A model generated the notes under the pieces. It had not been told where the DNA came from and made no database searches. It saw only the letters and a list, made by a program, of their open reading frames with translations. Source: Thermoplasmata archaeon (GTDB taxonomy: Archaea; Thermoplasmatota; Thermoplasmata; Lutacidiplasmatales; UBA184). From it: a stretch of 51,048 nt of DNA. The stretch covers positions 1-51,048 of the forward strand of contig JAKIWS010000008.1 of assembly GCA_022749895.1 (NCBI GenBank). Reading direction: 5' to 3'. Shown piece after piece: positions 46,457-51,048 of this stretch (its first letter is position 1; every line of letters starts with the position of its first letter). The position numbers and the translations under genes are program-made.

Positions 46457-47569
46457 TCAGCCCGCACCGGGGGCCGTGAGTTCCCAGGCCCAGAAATGTT
46501 CGAACCCGAACAGCAGCTTCTTCGTCGCGAGTTGAAGGCGGACCCGTTCCTCGTCCGAAGTGGCGCGATCGAGGGCGGACGCCCGCGCGGCCTCGATCCC
46601 CCAATCGGCCAACGCGGCGCGCTGCGGGCGGAAGGCGGTCTCCCGGAGTCCGGCCCGCGACGCGGCGGCGCGGAGTCGGGTGAAGTTCACGAAGACGGAT
46701 AGGTCGGCGCCCCCGAGATGAGCGAGCGGGTCATCGACCACTCGATGGTCCACGAACGCGGTCCATGTTCCGCGGGGCCGTGTGCGTAGCAGCGCGGCTT
46801 CATCGTCCCCGTAGTCGAGGAAGATCGCCGAACCGCGGGCCAAGTGGTCCCCCACCTCCCGGACGAGCGCCTCCGCGAGCGTGTTCACCTCCACGATGGC
46901 GCCCTCCTCGGCTTCGTGCGGCAGTCCCGGACCGGGGACGGTACGGAACGTCGTCGACGCGGCCGGCTCGACCGCGTCGCCCCCAAAACGGACGCCGAGT
47001 TCCTCCCACACGCCCGCGCGCCGCCGAAACCGACGGAACGGAAGGGCGTCCAGGAGCTCGTTCCCGATGACGATCCCGTAGAACGGGCCGAGCTCGCCCA
47101 GCGACGGGCTGGTTCCAATTTTGAAGACGTCCGGGGACGCCGCGCCCCGCAGGCGCTCTTCGGCCGCGTCGCGCGCGACCGACGGCCGGTCGACCAGGAC
47201 GTACTCCCACTGGTGGCGGGCCCCGAGCTGGTCAAGGGCGAGCGCAACGTCGCGGGCGAGCGTCCCGTCCCCCGGCCCCAGCTCCGCGACCGTGAACCCG
47301 GCCGGACGCCCCAAGCGGTCGAACTCGGTGAGGATCCGCCGGGCGACGGTGGCGCCGAAGATGGAATCGACGTTCGGGGCGGTGTAGAAGTCCCCGGACG
47401 GTCCGAGGGGCGAGGGGAGCGTGGCGTAGTACCCTCCCTCCGAGGAGTACAACGCAGCGTCGATTACGAGGTCGAACGCGAGGAAGCCGCTCCCACCGGA
47501 CCGACGCGCGAGAGCTCGAGCGAGCCACGGGGGGACCGGGACTGCGCTCGGCGATTCCGCGGCCTTCAC
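46457..47569 (-). CDS. MidA/NDUFAF7-like SAM-dependent methyltransferase (COG1565)
   Basis: The 370-residue protein has YYATLPSPLGPSGDFYTAPNVDSIFG near the N-terminus in two parts, the SAM motif FTVAELGPGDGTLARDV, the family signature NELLDALPFRRF and IFLDYGDDEA. These match the DUF185/MidA group. The human homologue NDUFAF7 methylates an arginine of complex I; the archaeal target is unknown. It starts with GTG at 47569, 49 nt after the PAC2 gene, which is on the same strand. Confidence 0.88.
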   Translation of the reverse strand: MKAAESPSAVPVPPWLARALARRSGGSGFLAFDLVIDAALYSSEGGYYATLPSPLGPSGDFYTAPNVDSIFGATVARRILTEFDRLGRPAGFTVAELGPGDGTLARDVALALDQLGARHQWEYVLVDRPSVARDAAEERLRGAASPDVFKIGTSPSLGELGPFYGIVIGNELLDALPFRRFRRRAGVWEELGVRFGGDAVEPAASTTFRTVPGPGLPHEAEEGAIVEVNTLAEALVREVGDHLARGSAIFLDYGDDEAALLRTRPRGTWTAFVDHRVVDDPLAHLGGADLSVFVNFTRLRAAASRAGLRETAFRPQRAALADWGIEAARASALDRATSDEERVRLQLATKKLLFGFEHFWAWELTAPGAG

Positions 47570-47618
47570 GCCTTTCCCCGAAGTTCGGGGCTCCGCTCGC
47601 CCGTTGCAGGGTCCCGGT

Positions 47619-48395
47619 TCAGCCGATGTACCCGAGGTCGTCGCGCCGTTCGCCGCTGGGCGTTTCGGAGGACTTCGACTCCGCCTCGTGAATCTTCTGG
47701 GCGATGCGGTCGATCTCTTTCGCCTTCGCTTCGAGGTCCGAGAAGTCGATCTCGAGACCGAGCACCTGGGCCACGACCTTGAGCACGGCTTCCGCGCTCC
47801 GCGGGTCGACGAAGTAGCCGCTCGTTTCGCCCATCAGGCAAACCCCCTCCATCCCGAACAGCCGACCGAGGCCCAGGAATAGCCCGCTCGCGCCGATGAG
47901 GCCGCCGCCGGGGTCGGTGCGGGAAAACACGACGCCGTGCTTCTTGAGGAGCTCGACGCGCTCCATCGAGGTCGCCGCCCCGAGCACTTTCGGGGTCTCC
48001 ACGACGTGGCCTTGGGCGAATCCCGCGAGCGTGTAGAGCTCCTTCACACCGTAGCCGTGGACGAGCTCCAGGGTCCGATGCGTGAGCTCGTACTGGCCTT
48101 CGGGCGAGATTCCCTGGTAGTCGCCGCCGAGGATCAAGATGTCCCGGTGCTTCGCGCCCTTGCCCTTCGCGTAGAACAGCTCGTTGGAGACGAGCCGGAC
48201 GATCCCCTCCTCGTTGACGTACACCTGCGGGGGGAAGAACTTCGAATGGATCGTCGCGAGGAGCTTCGCCTGCAGTTTGTCGCGGAGATAGTCCGCCGCG
48301 AGCTTCCCGACGTTTCCGACCCCGGGGAGCCCCTCCACGAACACGGGGTCGTTCAGCTGGACCTTGTCCGCGAGGCGGATGAGAACGTCCTCCAT
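47619..48395 (-). CDS. PAC2-family proteasome assembly chaperone
   Basis: The 258-residue protein starts MEDVLIRLADKVQLNDPVFVEGLPGVGNVGKLAADYL, the PAC2 opening, and includes DILILGGDYQGISPEGQYELTH and GETSGYFVDPRSAEAVLKV. The C-terminal 50 residues are a charged helix. Archaeal members (PbaB-like) are ATP-independent assembly or activator factors for the 20S proteasome. The ATG has a TATA-like CTATTA about 39 nt upstream, giving a short leader. Confidence 0.9.
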   Translation of the reverse strand: MEDVLIRLADKVQLNDPVFVEGLPGVGNVGKLAADYLRDKLQAKLLATIHSKFFPPQVYVNEEGIVRLVSNELFYAKGKGAKHRDILILGGDYQGISPEGQYELTHRTLELVHGYGVKELYTLAGFAQGHVVETPKVLGAATSMERVELLKKHGVVFSRTDPGGGLIGASGLFLGLGRLFGMEGVCLMGETSGYFVDPRSAEAVLKVVAQVLGLEIDFSDLEAKAKEIDRIAQKIHEAESKSSETPSGERRDDLGYIG

Positions 48396-48443
48396 GTCGT
48401 GAGCCTACCGCCGATGGAGCTGGGGTCGCCTAATAGTTGTTTG

Positions 48444-49220
48444 CTAGCTTGGAGTTCCCTTCGTGGTGCCCGCGCCACCATCGGGGGGGTGCGCGACGAA
48501 TCCGTCGCGCCCGACGGCCAATCGGCAGTACCGCCCGCGCTCCGGGTGGTTGCGCACCTTCTCGATGACCAGGGCAAGATCGACGCTATCGTGCCGAGGT
48601 TCGGCCGACATTCTCAGGATGAGATCGGCGAGGTCCTCAAGCGCTCCGACGGTCCGACGATCGTGCACCTCCGGCCGCAGCACGAGGCAGGCGCTGCCGC
48701 CGAGGGTCTGGGCCCGGTACCGAATCTGGCGCGCGAGGTTGACGACCTCGCCGACGGGTAGGACATCGAGGAGGAAGTCGATCGAATCGAGCACGAGCCG
48801 GAACCGGCCGTCGAGCGCCGCCAGGTCGCCGATCAGTCGGTGCGTCAGGTCGAACGACGGGGCCCCGACCGGGGAGGCCGTCGGCGTTGCGAGCTCCGCA
48901 AGCGTCAAGCCTCGCTCTCGCACCCGCGCGATCGCCAGCTCCCGGGAAAGGACCTGGTCGTAGTACTCCCCGGCGAGGTTTCGCACCTGCATGCCGGAAG
49001 CATCCCAGCCGAAGTCGCCGAACGCCCGTTCGACGTCCGCGACGCGTTCGTGGGTCGTGTAGTAGAGCACCGGGACGCGACCGATCCCGTGGCGGGCGAA
49101 CTGCTTCGCGAGAAGATGGGTGCCGCCGCCCCCGGTGACAAGCGCCACCCAGCCGTCGGGGAGGAACGCGGTGAGCGGCTCGTCGATCTCGGGGATGTTG
49201 AAGATCGCGTCGGTCGGCAT
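48444..49220 (-). CDS. KaiC-like protein with degenerate P-loop
   Basis: The 258-residue protein keeps the RecA/KaiC fold: a strand WVALVTG is followed by GGGTHLLAKQF, where an active relative would read GxxGTGKTLLAKQF. The Walker A Lys and one Gly are gone, so ATP hydrolysis is unlikely. A Walker B-like FRLVLDSIDFLLDVLP is kept, as is the C-terminal VIEKVRNHPERGRYCRLAVGRDGF strand set. It is third in a minus-strand run of three KaiC-like genes, 9 nt after the second. Confidence 0.75.
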   Translation of the reverse strand: MPTDAIFNIPEIDEPLTAFLPDGWVALVTGGGGTHLLAKQFARHGIGRVPVLYYTTHERVADVERAFGDFGWDASGMQVRNLAGEYYDQVLSRELAIARVRERGLTLAELATPTASPVGAPSFDLTHRLIGDLAALDGRFRLVLDSIDFLLDVLPVGEVVNLARQIRYRAQTLGGSACLVLRPEVHDRRTVGALEDLADLILRMSAEPRHDSVDLALVIEKVRNHPERGRYCRLAVGRDGFVAHPPDGGAGTTKGTPS

Positions 49221-49229
49221 GCGGCGAGT

Positions 49230-49808
49230 TCAGTTGGCGCTCACGTCGATTGTCTCGTCGACGACCAGGGAGAGCATCTGGTCCAAGTCGGGGTTGGTCT
49301 CGTCGTAGACGGCGAGCAGCACCGTGAGCACCTGGCGGGACTTGAGATTGTTCAGGAGGATGTGGAAGAACTCGCTGAGCAGGTCCGGCGGATTGTGGAT
49401 CGCGAGGGTGTTCACGGAATCGATGACGACGATCGTCCGCGGGTTCGGGTTCTTCCGGAGGAGGTACTCCACGCGGAGCATGATGTTCTCCAGCATCCGC
49501 GGGCTCTCGACGTACGTCGCGTTCGGCAGCGGGTCGCGGTAGTTCATCATCGTGTGCGAGATCGCGTCGACGAACGACAACCGCTCCGCCGGAACGTCGA
49601 GCGCCTGCGCGAGCGACCACACGAGCGACGCGGGGTTCGTGACGGAAACGAAGATCGTCTGGCCCTGGGTCTCCATCCCGACCTCCCGCAGCGTGGCGTT
49701 CAGCGCGGCGAAGTAGTGGTCGGCGTACGATTCCGGCCGGAGCCGGAGCGCGACGGCCGAGCCCCCCGCCATCGCCCGCAGCCGATCCGCGACCGCCGTG
49801 CTCGCCAT
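49230..49808 (-). CDS. KaiC-like pseudo-ATPase without P-loop
   Basis: The 192-residue protein opens ADRLRAMAGGSAVALRLRPESYADHYFAALNATLRE, with no Gly-rich P-loop between the first strand and helix. QTIFVSVTNPASLVW and the Walker B strand RTIVVIDSVNTLAIHN are retained, and the chain ends soon after ILLNNLKSRQVLTVLLAVYDE. It is shorter than a full KaiC domain. It probably binds a partner rather than hydrolysing ATP. It lies 4 nt after the intact KaiC-like gene. Confidence 0.7.
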   Translation of the reverse strand: MASTAVADRLRAMAGGSAVALRLRPESYADHYFAALNATLREVGMETQGQTIFVSVTNPASLVWSLAQALDVPAERLSFVDAISHTMMNYRDPLPNATYVESPRMLENIMLRVEYLLRKNPNPRTIVVIDSVNTLAIHNPPDLLSEFFHILLNNLKSRQVLTVLLAVYDETNPDLDQMLSLVVDETIDVSAN

Positions 49809-49812
49809 CGTC

Positions 49813-50592
49813 TTACCGCTCCTCGCTCCGGCCGCCCTTGAGATGGGGGGCCATCAGCAGGCCGATCGGGGTGAGCTCGATCACGTACTGGGCCCGCGAG
49901 TGCGGCGTCCCCCGCATCTTCACGACCTGAAGGACGCGCAGGATGTCCCCCTGCCGGCGGGTGTTGCCGAGCAGGATCACCCCATCGACGATCGCTTCCT
50001 CCACCCCGTGTGGCGATAGCGGTCCGGGGCCGCCCCCGATCTCGCTCACGAGGAGGGTGGTGCAGCTGTTGCGGTTGAGCACCTGGCTCAGCTTGAGAAC
50101 GAAGTCCCGCACCCGTTCCGGTTGGCGGATCCGATAGAGGATCGAGGTCAGCGAATCGACGACGACGCGGGACGCACCCGTCTCCCGGGCGAGGCTTTCG
50201 ATCGTGCGGACGAAGACATCGATGTCGTCGGACGTGAGCTCATCGCGGTTGAGCCCGAGCTTCTCGTACAGGACCGGAACGTCCACGAAGACGATCCGGC
50301 CCTCGTGCACGAGCTCCTGCCGGAAGAACTCGAACGTGGAGAGGTTCTGGATGAGCCGCGTCGACGCTTCCGTGACCGAGAGGAACAGGCCTTTCTCCCC
50401 GACCTCCGCCCCTCGAACCAGGAACTCCAGCGACAGGGTGGTCTTCCCGGTCCCGACGTTCCCGGCAACGAGGACGGTGTTGCCCTTCGGCACCCCGCCG
50501 CTCAGGATGTTGTCGAGTCCTTCGATGCCGGTGCGGCAGCGCTCGAGGGCCCCGGCGAACGCGCCGGAGATACTGCCGGGGGTCGCGCTCAC
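49813..50592 (-). CDS. KaiC-like ATPase (intact)
   Basis: The 259-residue single-domain protein has Walker A GNVGTGKTT (44-52), a catalytic-Glu region LFLSVTEAS and Walker B SRVVVDSLTSI. The C-terminal KMRGTPHSRAQYVIELTPIGL resembles the partial gene at the left window edge. ATP binding is expected. The first of three adjacent KaiC-like genes, it is the only one with a complete ATP site. The GTG start is 29 nt after a TATA-like element, and an inverted repeat covers the start. Confidence 0.88.
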   Translation of the reverse strand: MSATPGSISGAFAGALERCRTGIEGLDNILSGGVPKGNTVLVAGNVGTGKTTLSLEFLVRGAEVGEKGLFLSVTEASTRLIQNLSTFEFFRQELVHEGRIVFVDVPVLYEKLGLNRDELTSDDIDVFVRTIESLARETGASRVVVDSLTSILYRIRQPERVRDFVLKLSQVLNRNSCTTLLVSEIGGGPGPLSPHGVEEAIVDGVILLGNTRRQGDILRVLQVVKMRGTPHSRAQYVIELTPIGLLMAPHLKGGRSEER

Positions 50593-50605
50593 TAGTATCG
50601 ACTAG
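50592..50605. promoter_or_regulatory. Inverted repeat at the start of the KaiC-like operon
   Basis: CTAGT-ATCG-ACTAG is a perfect 14-bp inverted repeat touching the GTG start codon, followed by GCTAGCTAG-type overlapping palindromes in the gap to the TATA box. CTAG is usually scarce, so this may be an operator. Confidence 0.4.
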
Positions 50606-50617
50606 CTAGCTCTCGCC

Positions 50618-50625
50618 CTTAATGC
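50618..50625 (-). promoter_or_regulatory. TATA box for the KaiC-like operon
   Basis: CATTAAG on the minus strand is centred about 29 nt before the GTG at 50592. Confidence 0.5.
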
Positions 50626-50646
50626 CTCGCCGCCGAGGGCAGACGC

Positions 50647-51048
50647 CTACTCGACCGCGGCCTCCGACCATAGGGCCGACAACGCCGCGCGACGCCCGGG
50701 GTCCTTCGGCCCCGGCCACACCGTGCGAAGGAGATCCGTGTCCAGGCGCCAGAACGCGCCGGACTCGTCGCGGCCGGATTCGCGCAAGATTCCCCAGACC
50801 TGCAGACGGGAGCCCACGAGCCGTACCACCGCGGGGGAGACGCCAAGCGACTGGCGCACGCGAGGGAGCTTGATCCGAAGTTCCGCCCCCGGTTCCCTCG
50901 CTTCGGACGCGACCGCCAAAAGGTCGAGGAGGACTTCCGGCGAGACGGGGGCAGCCGAATTGGGCGCGGGCGGAAAGGGCAAGGATTCCCCGGCAGGCCC
51001 TGGAGGGGGGTCCGGCGGCGGGGACGCGGGGATGAACTTGAGTGTTCG
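50647..51048 (-). CDS. C-terminal part of a winged-helix-type protein (5' end outside window)
   Basis: The frame is open from the stop at 50647 to the window edge with no stop codon. The visible 133 residues begin with RTLKFIPASPPPDPPPGPAGES, split by a TTG that is not needed as a start. A Pro-rich linker leads to a compact helical C-terminal domain (SPEVLLDLLAVASEA, LPRVRQSLGVSPAVVRLVGSRLQVWGILRESG), which looks like a winged helix. So this is probably the end of a larger regulatory protein. The function is unknown. Confidence 0.55.
   Translation of the reverse strand, partial: RTLKFIPASPPPDPPPGPAGESLPFPPAPNSAAPVSPEVLLDLLAVASEAREPGAELRIKLPRVRQSLGVSPAVVRLVGSRLQVWGILRESGRDESGAFWRLDTDLLRTVWPGPKDPGRRAALSALWSEAAVE

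Noticed and set aside
1-51048. CRISPR array, rRNA genes or insertion sequences
   Set aside because: No evenly spaced repeat-spacer pattern, no rRNA-like segments and no transposase ORF with terminal inverted repeats were seen. The only dispersed repeats are those of the tRNA-Gln island.

Overview
This window is archaeal chromosomal DNA with high GC content. The evidence is TFB, an IF2/aIF5B-type initiation factor, both prefoldin subunits, Pcc1 of KEOPS, a GINS subunit, ribosomal proteins L15e and L18ae/LX, FtsY, a PAC2-type proteasome-assembly factor and KaiC-like ATPases. TATA boxes lie about 25-29 nt before many start codons, so much of the transcription looks leaderless. Secreted Kelch/PKD and BNR proteins, the high GC and the overall gene set resemble uncultivated high-GC Thermoplasmatota. 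That lineage call is an inference.

Layout. 1-12.5 kb: end of a KaiC-like gene, DNA polymerase IV, a TauE/DUF1634/phosphodiesterase operon, IF2, a membrane protein, TFB, a small winged-helix protein divergent from a histone-deacetylase-family enzyme, a YkgJ-type Cys-cluster protein and membrane proteins. 12.6-15 kb: a pirin-like cupin, a decayed vapBC pair and a HAD hydrolase. 15.0-20.5 kb: a lower-GC accessory island ending in tRNA-Gln(TTG). 20.7-30.7 kb: two large secreted proteins, a four-gene MFS/MBL/M50/BtuF-like operon and a TPR protein. 30.7-50.6 kb: housekeeping genes (prenyl synthase, prefoldin, Pcc1, PurB, carbamate kinase, QueC, ArgS, ThiI-like, L18ae-PfdA-FtsY-TrmJ, L15e, Toprim, GINS, MidA-like methyltransferase, PAC2) and a cluster of three KaiC-like genes.

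The most interesting region is the island. The 3' end of tRNA-Gln (TAGCCCCGAGCGGATTCG on the + strand) recurs as five further copies at 15020, 15951, 16981, 19362 and 19821. They split the island into short modules: vapBC; a methyltransferase; a tyrosine integrase with two zinc-ribbon genes; a small membrane protein; and a secreted protein. Three of the copies follow a + strand stop codon within 11-43 nt. This looks like a tRNA-anchored array of gene cassettes or very small integrative elements with one intact integrase, comparable in layout to an integron but built on tRNA-derived att sites. Serial integration and decay at a single tRNA gene is the main alternative.

Other points of note: two of the three clustered KaiC-like proteins have lost the P-loop; a ThiI-like protein has a destroyed PP-loop; and two divergent gene pairs share a single TATA element placed exactly midway between their start codons.
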